Assembly: GCA_023379825.1 (NCBI GenBank)
Contig: JAMCPQ010000050.1
Span: forward strand, 1 to 32,024
Origin: Thermoplasmatota archaeon
Lineage (GTDB): Archaea; Thermoplasmatota; Thermoplasmata; Thermoplasmatales; Thermoplasmataceae
Direction: 5' to 3'
Length of the DNA: 32,024 nt
A program made the translations under genes and the position numbers. Positions within the stretch are counted from its first letter, which is position 1, and every line of letters begins with the position of its first letter. Shown here piece after piece: positions 9,533-17,950 of the stretch. The notes beneath the pieces are model-generated. The model ran no database searches. It saw only the letters and a list, made by a program, of their open reading frames with translations, and was not told the origin of the DNA.

Positions 9533-9576
9533 GATCCTACCTACTCAAGCAATGCTAATAAACATGTCACAGCAAA

Positions 9577-10134
9577 TCATTTCTGTTTTCTCAACTCGGC
9601 CAAGGGTTTCAGAACATCTATAAGTCGGCTGGCTTCAGCGCTGGTAATTTCATCTATACTCTTCTTTCCAAGTTTTGAAAGGAAATCGCCGGTTATTGCC
9701 TTTCCATTGGACCTTTCAATCAGGCTGGCTATGAACTTCTTCTGTTTTTCAGATACAAGTCTGTCCTCTCGGGAGCTTTCCACTTTAAGTGATTTTAAAA
9801 CTTCAATAAGCTCAGATGCCTGGTCAAGCGTGAGGCCGTTAAGGTTTTTCACCCCAAGAGATTTCATCTGCCTCTCCGCTTCCTTTCTGCGTGGTTCATC
9901 TCTCATAAGGCTTTCAAGAAATGAGATCTGCTTTCCAGTTGGACCCCTGTCGTTATCGGAACCCTCTGTCTTTATATTGAGAAGCCTGTCAATAAGCCTG
10001 GAGGCATCCTGTTGCTGAAGATCGTCTATACTGACAGCCTCAATAGATTTAAGAAAGGCGTGAACCTCATTCTCTCGTTCTGGCGAACTTTCCTGTAATT
10101 TTCTTATGAATGCTATCTGTTTCTTGGAAACCAT
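9577..10134 (-). CDS. Hypothetical protein made of three internal ~50-aa repeats
   Basis: Start at MVSKKQ (10134) preferred over TTG at 10203; repeats share KQ..FI..L ... (D/E)AS.LI..L. Confidence 0.75.
   Translation of the reverse strand: MVSKKQIAFIRKLQESSPERENEVHAFLKSIEAVSIDDLQQQDASRLIDRLLNIKTEGSDNDRGPTGKQISFLESLMRDEPRRKEAERQMKSLGVKNLNGLTLDQASELIEVLKSLKVESSREDRLVSEKQKKFIASLIERSNGKAITGDFLSKLGKKSIDEITSAEASRLIDVLKPLAELRKQK
9601..9756 (-). repeat. Protein-level repeat unit 3
   Basis: VSEKQKKFIASLIERSNGKAITGDFLSKLGKKSIDEITSAEASRLIDVLKPL. Confidence 0.75.
9787..9942 (-). repeat. Protein-level repeat unit 2
   Basis: PTGKQISFLESLMRDEPRRKEAERQMKSLGVKNLNGLTLDQASELIEVLKSL. Confidence 0.75.
9973..10131 (-). 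repeat. Protein-level repeat unit 1
   Basis: SKKQIAFIRKLQESSPERENEVHAFLKSIEAVSIDDLQQQDASRLIDRLLNI. Confidence 0.75.
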
Positions 10135-10264
10135 CAGGTAATATTCCTCAGGTTTATGATACGCTAACGATATTTTAATATTGATTACGTGCAGAACTTC
10201 CAATGCTCGGTTATCATTCTATGGAAATTCATCCAGGAGGGCAAAATTAAAGAACCAGATAGGA

Positions 10265-10285
10265 AGGAAAACGAACAGTTTTCCT
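10265..10285. repeat. Perfect 8-bp inverted repeat, 5-nt spacer (AGGAAAAC-gaaca-GTTTTCCT)
   Basis: Read directly from sequence; abuts a TATA-like tract CTATATATAATT. Confidence 0.7.
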
Positions 10286-10325
10286 ATATATAATTCCCCC
10301 TGGGCCATTACATTTAATTTTCAAT

Positions 10326-10340
10326 GAAATATATATAAAC
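10326..10340 (+). promoter_or_regulatory. TATA box candidate for the 10384 ORF
   Basis: gaaatatatataaac ~50 nt upstream of the ATG, followed by SD-like gtgaggggg at 10372-10380. Confidence 0.5.
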
Positions 10341-10383
10341 AACTGTCAATTCATCCTTAATATCCGGAGATGTGAGGGGGTAA

Positions 10384-10788
10384 ATGCCACTAGTTGATGC
10401 GTGGAGCAAATGGATGTATCTGTTTATTCATGGCAGAACCTATGCCATTTACGCTCAGCTCGGTGTATTTGCCTACTTCTTCTTTCAGACATTTTTCTTG
10501 AGATCCCGGTTTCTGCCATTTACTGTGAATTTCATAGGGAGCCTCTTCGCGTTTGGATTGCTTGTGGATCTTGTATCTCATCTTTTTAACAATGGAACCA
10601 AGTCTGATATGACAGAGGAACAGTTCATCAACCTTTTTAAGAACGGGCGCACACATGATCTTTACGGCTGTATAATACTCTTAATTGCAGGTGGTATTGA
10701 TCTTTTCTTTAATTTCCTGTCAGCCATAGCAATAGCATTAGTTCTGATAGTTACCTACCTTATTGTTAAGGCGAGGTTTTACCATTGA
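10384..10788 (+). CDS. Hypothetical integral membrane protein
   Basis: 134 aa with several hydrophobic segments; TATA-like element and SD-like GAGGGGG upstream. Confidence 0.7.
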   Translation: MPLVDAWSKWMYLFIHGRTYAIYAQLGVFAYFFFQTFFLRSRFLPFTVNFIGSLFAFGLLVDLVSHLFNNGTKSDMTEEQFINLFKNGRTHDLYGCIILLIAGGIDLFFNFLSAIAIALVLIVTYLIVKARFYH

Positions 10789-10975
10789 TTACGGGGACAT
10801 CATTAAATTATCGATCTTAGCCTATAGTAAAAATGAATACGGACTGTCCTAACACATCCTGCCTTCTGTCTAAGAGTAAATAGTGGTATTGCGTTTGTTT
10901 GAAGGTTTTAAGGGAAACACACATATGCCCTTAAATTTAGATAAAACTGAGAAACATTGAAAACTTCGTTGAGTA

Positions 10976-11056
10976 CGCCGAGGGAGAGATTCGAACTCCC
11001 GATCCACAAGGGAACCAGATCTCAAGTCTGGCGCCGTACCGCTGGGCCACCTCGGC
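10976..11056 (-). tRNA. tRNA-Ser(UGA), no encoded CCA, no intron
   Basis: Acceptor GCCGAGG/CCTCGGC, anticodon stem CCAGA-CTTGAGA-TCTGG (anticodon TGA), extra arm TTCCCTTGTGGATC, T arm GGGAG-TTCGAAT-CTCTC, discriminator G. Confidence 0.93.
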
Positions 11057-11237
11057 ATATATCCAGAGCATAAGCGTTTTGGGGCTTATTTATTTTATTG
11101 CTTTGATTGCTAAAGTCTCACCACATATCCATTTTAAACTGGCCCCAGGATCTATGAAGAATGTAATAATCTTCAAATTGAAATATAATGGAAAACAGCA
11201 ATTATATGGGTTCCATTGAAAGGAACTGAAAATATCA

Positions 11238-11259
11238 TCAAGGCGCAAAACGGCCTTGA
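11238..11259 (-). terminator. Stem-loop directly 3' of rpl15e (possible terminator or processing hairpin)
   Basis: TCAAGGC-8 nt loop-GCCTTGA perfect 7-bp stem beginning 1 nt after the stop codon, followed on the minus strand by TGATATTTTC. Confidence 0.4.
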
Positions 11260-11260
11260 A

Positions 11261-11857
11261 TCATCTTCTGATTCTGCCGTTTGCCCTTATGGAAGGTCTG
11301 CTCTTTGACGTTCCCTTTCTTCCGCTTCTCAGTCCCCTTCCCTTGTAACCTGCAGATGTTAGACCACGATATACTCTTCCCTTGTGCTGTGGTTCAGCTA
11401 TCCAGGCAAGTGTAGGGGTGCTCAGTACACTTGGGCTTGCCCTGTCAACAAGGATAACCTCATAATACTTGTATGGGCCGTCCTCGCCTACATAATATGA
11501 GTTGAGTACCTCCATATTGGGGTATTTATCTGCTGCCCTTTCTTCCGCAATCCACTGAATGCTCTTCTTTGGAGTAAGTTTGCTGTAAGCCATTCTTCTG
11601 GGTCTTCTTCCACCCATTATCTTTGGCCTGTTTCTTCCTCCTCTCCTAACTCTGGAACGAACTACAATTATTCCCTCCTTGCTCTTGTAGCCAAGTGATC
11701 TGGCACGATCAAGGCGAGTGGGGTGCTCGACCCTCTCAGTAGCAGGGCCATTTCTCCAGACAACCATTCTCTGTTTCTGCAACCCGTAAATTTTGGATTT
11801 CTTAAGATCTTTCCATGCATCCCTTACAAGTGAATATGTTGTTTCAACTTCTGCCAT
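11261..11857 (-). CDS. rpl15e: 50S ribosomal protein L15e
   Basis: Family sequence: [60 protein letters not shown]. Confidence 0.96.
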   Translation of the reverse strand: MAEVETTYSLVRDAWKDLKKSKIYGLQKQRMVVWRNGPATERVEHPTRLDRARSLGYKSKEGIIVVRSRVRRGGRNRPKIMGGRRPRRMAYSKLTPKKSIQWIAEERAADKYPNMEVLNSYYVGEDGPYKYYEVILVDRASPSVLSTPTLAWIAEPQHKGRVYRGLTSAGYKGRGLRSGRKGTSKSRPSIRANGRIRR

Positions 11858-11953
11858 CTATTTACAACTCCTGGTTAACTTGAATGGTGCAGTAGGCTAA
11901 GAGGCTATAAATATATTTTGAGTTCTTCCAGTTTTCAACCCTAATACTGAATA

Positions 11954-14020
11954 TCAGGTGGCTTCTATTCTCCCAACCTGACCGATGCTTCTTCTTATTG
12001 TCCCTCTTAGCCTGAGGGAATTAAGAACAACAGATGTTGAACTCATCCCCATTGCTGCTGCAGAAAGAAATGGAAGATAGCTGAATATACCAAGGCCAAA
12101 GAACGGCACAAGAACACCGGCGGCAACAGGCACAAGTGCTATATTGTAGACAATGGCATAGATAATATTCTGTTTTATCTTGCGCACAGTCTTCTCAGCA
12201 ATATTCTTAGCAGCAAATATGGTTTCTGTGTTACCTGAAAGAAACACCAGATCTGCTTTGCTCTTGGCAATTTCTGTCCCCTCAGTTACTGAAGCTCCCA
12301 CATCAGCAGAAGCAATTGCTGCAGCATCATTGATGCCATCTCCCAGAAACAGAACGTACCTTCCCTTTGCCTGAAGCGATCTTACAATATCTGCCTTTTC
12401 AGATGGGGATGCATTTCCAACAAATGAATCAGCATCAACCAGGGCAGCTATTCTTTCAACCTCTTCAATGGCATCTCCTGAAACTATCTCAACTTCAATT
12501 CCGCTTTCATGTAACTTTTTAATGCCCTGGGCAGCCCCTTCCTTGATCATGTAACTGAGTTCAAACCTTCCCTTCTCCTCACCACCTATAAGAAGTGAAA
12601 AGCCTGATTTTCCACTTTCTGAAATTCTGGCTATGCTTACATTTAATCCATTGCAGACCGCTTCAATACCCTTTCCCGGCGTTTCCCTCAATCCTGAAAC
12701 AGGCATGGGCGTAATACCCATCAACGCTGCCTTTTTCCTTACTGCCCTGGCATAAGGATGGGTGGAGTGAGATTCAAGGGAAACAGCGTATCGTACAATA
12801 TCCGCTGTCGTTAATCCCATCTCAACGATTTCCGTCACTTCTGGAACAGGATCTGTTATGGTTCCGGTCTTGTCAAGTACAACAGTATCAATCTTTGCAA
12901 GCCTTTCTACTGCTCCAGGGTTACGAATAACTATTCCGGAGGAAAGTGATGAATCGGCGGCAACAAGAAGAGAGATTGGCGTAGCAAGCCCTATAGCACA
13001 GGGACATGCTATTACCACAACAGACACGAAAGAAAGAACAGCAATCAGGACAGGGTCATGATATCCTTCCAGGATGAGAAATACATACCAGAAGATTCCA
13101 GTGATGGTTGCCGTTAAAAGAATTGAAGGGACAAAAATCGAGGAAAATCTGTCCGATATTCTCTGAAATCTGGTTCTTCCAGTGGAAGCTTTTCTTATGA
13201 GCCTGTTTATCTCGTCAATACTCGATCCTTTTCCAACAGCTGAAACAGAGATGTCCAGCGAACCATTGATGTTTATTGCTCCTGAAATGACTTTATCACC
13301 TGGAATCTTCATAACTGGTTTCTGTTCTCCGCTCATTATGGATTGATCTATCTCACTCTCTCCTCTTACCACTGTCCCGTCACATGGTATTCTGTCCCCG
13401 GGATATACACGAACAATCTGACCTGATGTTACCGAATCCGCCCTTACATCGTTTACAGAACCGTCGGAGTTGACCAGATGTACAATATCTGGAAGAATAT
13501 TAAACAGGTTTCTTGCAGTTATATCTGCCCGAAGCTTGGATCTGCTTTCCAGATACTGTCCTACAAGAATTAGAGTCACAATTACGGAGGAAGCGTCAAA
13601 ATAAACCTCACCAGGACCGATCTGTGAAATGTGCAGCAATGATACTGCTGCTGAGAAAGCAAATGCAGTGCTGCTTCCTATGGCAATCAGAATATCCATG
13701 TTAGCGGACTTCTCTCTCAGGGAATGGTATGAGCCGGCATAGAATACAAAACCTGAGTAGAACTGAACCGGAGTTGCCAGAATAAGGAGAATGTAATCCC
13801 TCAGATAGATGGCGGGAGTTGAATAAGTAATAACAAGCACTGGAACTGTGAAAAGTATTCCAACTGCAAGTCTGTATTTCAGTTTCCTGGCCTGTTTCTC
13901 GGGGTTGCTGAATCTGTCAAGGCAGTCTCTTGAACAGAAATAGTAAGTCTCGCCGCCCTCTGATAGTTTCAGATCGGAGGTTTCAGGTACGAACATTCCG
14001 CATACAGGATCAGTTGGCAC
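11954..14020 (-). CDS. copA: Copper-translocating P1B-type ATPase with N-terminal YHS domain
   Basis: CPCAIGLATP, DKTGTIT, HSTHPYARAV, GDGINDAAA, YN in TM7, MGMSS in TM8; YHS domain DPVCGMFV...YYFCSRDCLDRF; GTG start with SD-like GAGGTGA. Confidence 0.92.
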   Translation of the reverse strand: MPTDPVCGMFVPETSDLKLSEGGETYYFCSRDCLDRFSNPEKQARKLKYRLAVGILFTVPVLVITYSTPAIYLRDYILLILATPVQFYSGFVFYAGSYHSLREKSANMDILIAIGSSTAFAFSAAVSLLHISQIGPGEVYFDASSVIVTLILVGQYLESRSKLRADITARNLFNILPDIVHLVNSDGSVNDVRADSVTSGQIVRVYPGDRIPCDGTVVRGESEIDQSIMSGEQKPVMKIPGDKVISGAININGSLDISVSAVGKGSSIDEINRLIRKASTGRTRFQRISDRFSSIFVPSILLTATITGIFWYVFLILEGYHDPVLIAVLSFVSVVVIACPCAIGLATPISLLVAADSSLSSGIVIRNPGAVERLAKIDTVVLDKTGTITDPVPEVTEIVEMGLTTADIVRYAVSLESHSTHPYARAVRKKAALMGITPMPVSGLRETPGKGIEAVCNGLNVSIARISESGKSGFSLLIGGEEKGRFELSYMIKEGAAQGIKKLHESGIEVEIVSGDAIEEVERIAALVDADSFVGNASPSEKADIVRSLQAKGRYVLFLGDGINDAAAIASADVGASVTEGTEIAKSKADLVFLSGNTETIFAAKNIAEKTVRKIKQNIIYAIVYNIALVPVAAGVLVPFFGLGIFSYLPFLSAAAMGMSSTSVVLNSLRLRGTIRRSIGQVGRIEAT

Positions 14021-14148
14021 TTTTTCACCTCAATTTCATAGAGTTTATGGCAGTAATACATGAATGGGCAGGTAATGATAGTAATTGTGTGCACGTATTT
14101 AAGTGATATGATACAGAATGCCTATTAATATGCTCAAATTTTACCATT

Positions 14149-14667
14149 ATGCGAATCAGTGACAACGAGATGAAATTCAGGCTTGCTGAGCTCCTGAAGG
14201 AGAACTCCCGGGAAAGTACTGTTGAGCTTGCAAGGAAGCTGGGCACAAACAGAACAAGAATAAGCAGGTTGCTGGATGCAATGGTCTCTGAAGGCTGGAT
14301 TAGCAGGTTCACAATTGTAACTGAAATGGAAAATAGTGACCTTCTTATTGCAAAGGTCTCAGGTTTAGAGGGGATTGATCAGGATAAACTTCTGGAGCAT
14401 TATGAGCTGATAGATTCCTCTTTCATTGTCGTTCTGTTCTACAGAGATCTGCACTGTCTTGACGGAGTCAAGGTGGAGGAGATAAGGATTGCCAGGAGAA
14501 GGGTAACAGGCAATGCTGTTTCACCAGACTGGTCAGTTACATGCGATTACTGCGGGAAATCTGTGGAGAGAAACCCCATAAGGGTAATGGTATCAGGTAG
14601 GGTGAAATATGCATGTTGTCCGAACTGCTCATTAGATCTGAAAAATGGCAGGAAACCCCTTGTTTAA
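14149..14667 (+). CDS. Winged-HTH (Lrp/AsnC-like) regulator with C-terminal TRASH metal-sensing domain
   Basis: LAELLKENSRESTVELARKLGTNRTRISRLLDAMVSEGWI HTH; CDYCGKSVERNPIRVMVSGRVKYACCPNC TRASH-like Cys cluster; divergent from Cu ATPase. Confidence 0.85.
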   Translation: MRISDNEMKFRLAELLKENSRESTVELARKLGTNRTRISRLLDAMVSEGWISRFTIVTEMENSDLLIAKVSGLEGIDQDKLLEHYELIDSSFIVVLFYRDLHCLDGVKVEEIRIARRRVTGNAVSPDWSVTCDYCGKSVERNPIRVMVSGRVKYACCPNCSLDLKNGRKPLV

Positions 14668-14751
14668 CATGAGTCTGAGAGATTTTACATGGATTTCAAT
14701 GAATTCTTATAATAGGAGAATTTTAATGCAGGGCTCACATTTGAGAAGACT

Positions 14752-15072
14752 ATGAAAGGCTCTCTCCTGCGCAAGAGATACATTCTAATTCGTGCTGATA
14801 ACGACAACAGCACTCTGGAAATTGCGAGGAGGGATCTTTACAGAAAATTCGGCTGCAAGGAGAAATTCAGGGAAGGGCCTTTCATGATAGTCCTTGCAGA
14901 TCAGTTCACCAAAGACAAAGCAATAGGGCACATCAACAGCATACCGGGCTTGAAATCAGTACTAACAAGTGGAACAATAAAGAAACTGAAGAAGGCCGTT
15001 GAAAAAATGAAGCAGGAGGATTCATCCCTTCTTAAGGATGGTGGTCTCCTTCTCAGAGAGAGAAAGAACTGA
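14752..15072 (+). CDS. rnp2: RNase P protein component 2 (Pop5-like)
   Basis: N-terminal LLRKRYILIRADN and C-terminal VLTSGTIKKLK resemble archaeal Pop5; size 106 aa. Confidence 0.6.
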   Translation: MKGSLLRKRYILIRADNDNSTLEIARRDLYRKFGCKEKFREGPFMIVLADQFTKDKAIGHINSIPGLKSVLTSGTIKKLKKAVEKMKQEDSSLLKDGGLLLRERKN

Positions 15073-16305
15073 CTGCATACCTGCAAGGATTTTTCTAGAC
15101 TTTGCGAGGGTGCTGAAGTACCACATGCTTTCCTCCACTACTGACCTGTCAGTGTGGCATATCCTGGAGATTTTTGTCAGAAGAGAACGCCTGGTCTCTT
15201 TTCCATCCCTCATTCGGGACATTCTGAGAATTCTCTTAGGAAACTCGTATTTAACGAAGTGGGTATTGGGTTTATCTATGGTGAAGGAAATACCCGCCAG
15301 GATCTCCTCTGCGTACCCTTTGAAGGCGTAATGCTGTTTGTGCATCACCCTGCCCATGAAAATGTCTGCATCTGCAATCAGTCTGTAAACCGATTCAAGG
15401 TCTTCAGTCTCCTTCACTTCGGCTCTTGCATTCTCATCTATCCACATGAGGTAATCTTCAGTCTCAAAATCCTTGCTGAAAAGGTCCTGGAGGATTCTGT
15501 CATAATCCTTTGACTTGAACGTGTCTCGCATGCAATCGAATATGGAGGTCTCAGTATCCCTGATTCCTCCTTCAAATCCGGATGTAACTTCTCCCTGATA
15601 GCTGAAAGAGGACAGTGAATCGTTTATTATACTCCTGATATCGTCCCGATTTCTTTCAATGGCTCTTTCTACCGCTGAAGGATCAAACTGCAGCCCCTCC
15701 AGTTGGGAAATGTGCTTGAGCCTCTGAAGCAGGGAGAGCTTGAAACTCTTGTAGTCACTGTCTCTGATCCTCTGAAACTGCCTGAATTCTATGACAACAG
15801 AGTTTGCAACAATATCCTTTCCTGCCGGTTTTCTCCTGAAATCGTAAAATTCATTCATGGTTATAATGATGGGAGATCTGCTGGATTTTATAATTCTGGC
15901 CAGTTCTGTCAGACCACCAGTATCTCCCCCCACTCTGCTGTTTCTGGATTCAAATATGTTATCTGCCTCGTCGATAAGTATAATGTGGTCATATTCTCTT
16001 TTTACCGTTTCATCAAATGTTGAAAGGTCCCTGTAAAGGGATGCCATCATTGCAACCCGCTTCATAGAATCTGCGCTTCTTTCGTTTGAAGCATTCATCT
16101 CCACCACTGGAAGCCCCATTTCTCCAGCTATGGCATAAGCAGTGGTTGTCTTCCCTGTACCTGGAGGACCATGAAGGATAAGAGCTCTTTTTGAGGGTGT
16201 CCCATTCTCCCACGATCTGAGCCACTGCGTTATTTCTTCCAGGATTTTAGCATTAACAATAAGATCTGTGACTTTCGACGGGCGGTATTTTTCAAGTTCA
16301 TCCAT
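15022..16305 (-). CDS. rfcL: Replication factor C large subunit
   Basis: YRPSKVTDLIVN, LHGPPGTGKTTTAYAIA, EMNASNERS, ILIDEADNI. Confidence 0.93.
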   Translation of the reverse strand: MDELEKYRPSKVTDLIVNAKILEEITQWLRSWENGTPSKRALILHGPPGTGKTTTAYAIAGEMGLPVVEMNASNERSADSMKRVAMMASLYRDLSTFDETVKREYDHIILIDEADNIFESRNSRVGGDTGGLTELARIIKSSRSPIIITMNEFYDFRRKPAGKDIVANSVVIEFRQFQRIRDSDYKSFKLSLLQRLKHISQLEGLQFDPSAVERAIERNRDDIRSIINDSLSSFSYQGEVTSGFEGGIRDTETSIFDCMRDTFKSKDYDRILQDLFSKDFETEDYLMWIDENARAEVKETEDLESVYRLIADADIFMGRVMHKQHYAFKGYAEEILAGISFTIDKPNTHFVKYEFPKRILRMSRMRDGKETRRSLLTKISRICHTDRSVVEESMWYFSTLAKSRKILAGMQSVLSLSEKETTILKKG

Positions 16306-16661
16306 CAGCTCACTCTCAATCCAGACGGAGCCTCCCTGTCTGTTGTCAGTAGTGAAAGAAAATCATCTTTCTCAACTGCAAGAAGCATTCCCTGGCTTTC
16401 AAGTCCCATGATCGTTGCCTTTTCCAGATTCCAAACTACAAGTATCGTTTTCCCGATCATTTCTTCGGGGGAATAATAATCGGATATGCTGGATACTATC
16501 TGTCTCTTTTCTCCTGCAGCTTCAACAATGATGCGAAGCAGGTGCTTTGACTTCTGAACCTTTTCGCATTCAATCACTTTTGCTGTTCTGACATCTATTT
16601 TCCTGAAGTAGTCTATTGAGATCTGATCTTCTGTCACTGCATCACTTCCTGTAGTAGTCAT
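16305..16661 (-). CDS. Stand-alone tRNA-binding (MetG C-terminal/CsaA-like OB) domain protein
   Basis: ISIDYFRKIDVRTAKVIECEKVQKSKHLLRIIVEAAGEKRQIVSSISDYYSPEEMIGK; start MTTTG (16661) preferred. Confidence 0.88.
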   Translation of the reverse strand: MTTTGSDAVTEDQISIDYFRKIDVRTAKVIECEKVQKSKHLLRIIVEAAGEKRQIVSSISDYYSPEEMIGKTILVVWNLEKATIMGLESQGMLLAVEKDDFLSLLTTDREAPSGLRVS

Positions 16662-17832
16662 GTCCAAGTGATTCCCTTGCAATTATCATCTTCATTACTT
16701 CACGGGAACCCTCTGCAAGCTGGAATGACCTCACAGCTCTAAGGGCAACCTCCTGTAAATTGTTCTTTGAATATCCATATGCGCCATGCCACTGCAGGCT
16801 GTCATTTATTGCATCAAATGCCCAGACTGTGGAAAGCAGCTTTGCGATTGCGACTTCTCTGGTAACCTGGAATCTGTTGAACCTTCTCTCGGCCTGTTCC
16901 TCTCCGTACATCCAGAGTGCCCTGTATCCCATGGTAAGCGCAGCTTCCATCTTTGCCACATCCTCGGCAAGCTGGAACTGTATCCCCTGAAATTTTCCGA
17001 CGGTAGTGCCAAAGGCTTTCCTCTCCTTTATGTAATCCATCCCGTCATCAAGTGCCCTGAGAGCCATTGCTGCCGATGTTACCGCAATAATGCTTCTTGC
17101 AAGCTCAAAACCTTCATGAATTATATTGAATCCTCTGTTAACTTCTCCAAGCAAATATTCAGCGGGAATCTCCACGTCATTGAATCTGAGGGCTCCCCAG
17201 GTTGATCCCTCCCGTCCCATCTCCTCAAGCTTGGAAATCTCTATTCTTTCACTGTACGGAACATAGAAGAGTGAGATCCCGGAAGCGCCTTTCGAAGGGT
17301 CAGTCTTAGCTGAGGTGACAAATCCACCACCTCTTTCCTTAATATCAATAGCGAGACTGATGAATGACTTCTCCCCGTTGATCACGTATGAATTCCCCTT
17401 TTTTGTGGCTCTGGTCTTTATTGCTGATATGTCTGAACCGCAGGATGGTTCTGTAGTCGCTATTCCCGTAATGAGTTCCCCTGAAGCGATCTTGGGAAGA
17501 GTGCTGGCCTTCAGCAGTTCCGTCCCATATCTGGAAATGAGATAACTCCATGAGTTATGGACGAGGTAAAGGACAGAAATTGAAGCAGTCGGGTCAGCCC
17601 TGCCGATCTCCTCACCTATTATGCCCATCTCCACAGGAGAGGCGCCCATCCCACCGAATTTCTGTGGAACAGAGACTCCAAAAAGGTTCATTCTCCTGAA
17701 TTCCGAGAATATTTCATCCGGAATTCTCCTGGAATTGATCATCTCCTCAAGGTTTTTTGAAATTACTCTTTCTGCAAACTCCTTAATCGAATTCTTCAGG
17801 AGCTCCTGGTCTTCAGTAAGTGAAAAATCCAT
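16642..17832 (-). CDS. Acyl-CoA dehydrogenase
   Basis: ATTEPSCGSDISAIKTRA, RKAFGTTVGKFQGIQFQLAE, LAEGSREVMKMIIARE. Confidence 0.94.
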   Translation of the reverse strand: MDFSLTEDQELLKNSIKEFAERVISKNLEEMINSRRIPDEIFSEFRRMNLFGVSVPQKFGGMGASPVEMGIIGEEIGRADPTASISVLYLVHNSWSYLISRYGTELLKASTLPKIASGELITGIATTEPSCGSDISAIKTRATKKGNSYVINGEKSFISLAIDIKERGGGFVTSAKTDPSKGASGISLFYVPYSERIEISKLEEMGREGSTWGALRFNDVEIPAEYLLGEVNRGFNIIHEGFELARSIIAVTSAAMALRALDDGMDYIKERKAFGTTVGKFQGIQFQLAEDVAKMEAALTMGYRALWMYGEEQAERRFNRFQVTREVAIAKLLSTVWAFDAINDSLQWHGAYGYSKNNLQEVALRAVRSFQLAEGSREVMKMIIARESLGHDYYRK

Positions 17833-17950
17833 CTAAGTCATACTGTCATGGATTGGGGCGCTATAACCTTTTTCCGGGTATCAACTCTGAATTGCTAAAG
17901 ATAGAATGGAAACCTACATCTTCCTAGGTGGAGGAATCAGTTAAATAAAT

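Noticed and set aside
9192-9623. 143-aa plus-strand ORF opposite the thiolase-like gene
   Set aside because: Shadow ORF of a recognised family; no motif of its own.
10870-11058. 62-aa minus-strand ORF MPRWPSGTAPDLRSGSLVDREFESLPRRTQ...
   Set aside because: It is the tRNA-Ser gene read as protein, a common false ORF.
11070-11089. ATAAGC-N8-GCTTAT hairpin upstream of tRNA-Ser
   Set aside because: 6-bp arms, weak and AT-rich; no further support.
15154-15513. Overlapping plus-strand ORFs (97 and 119 aa) opposite rfcL
   Set aside because: Antisense frames with no recognisable domains; rfcL is clear.
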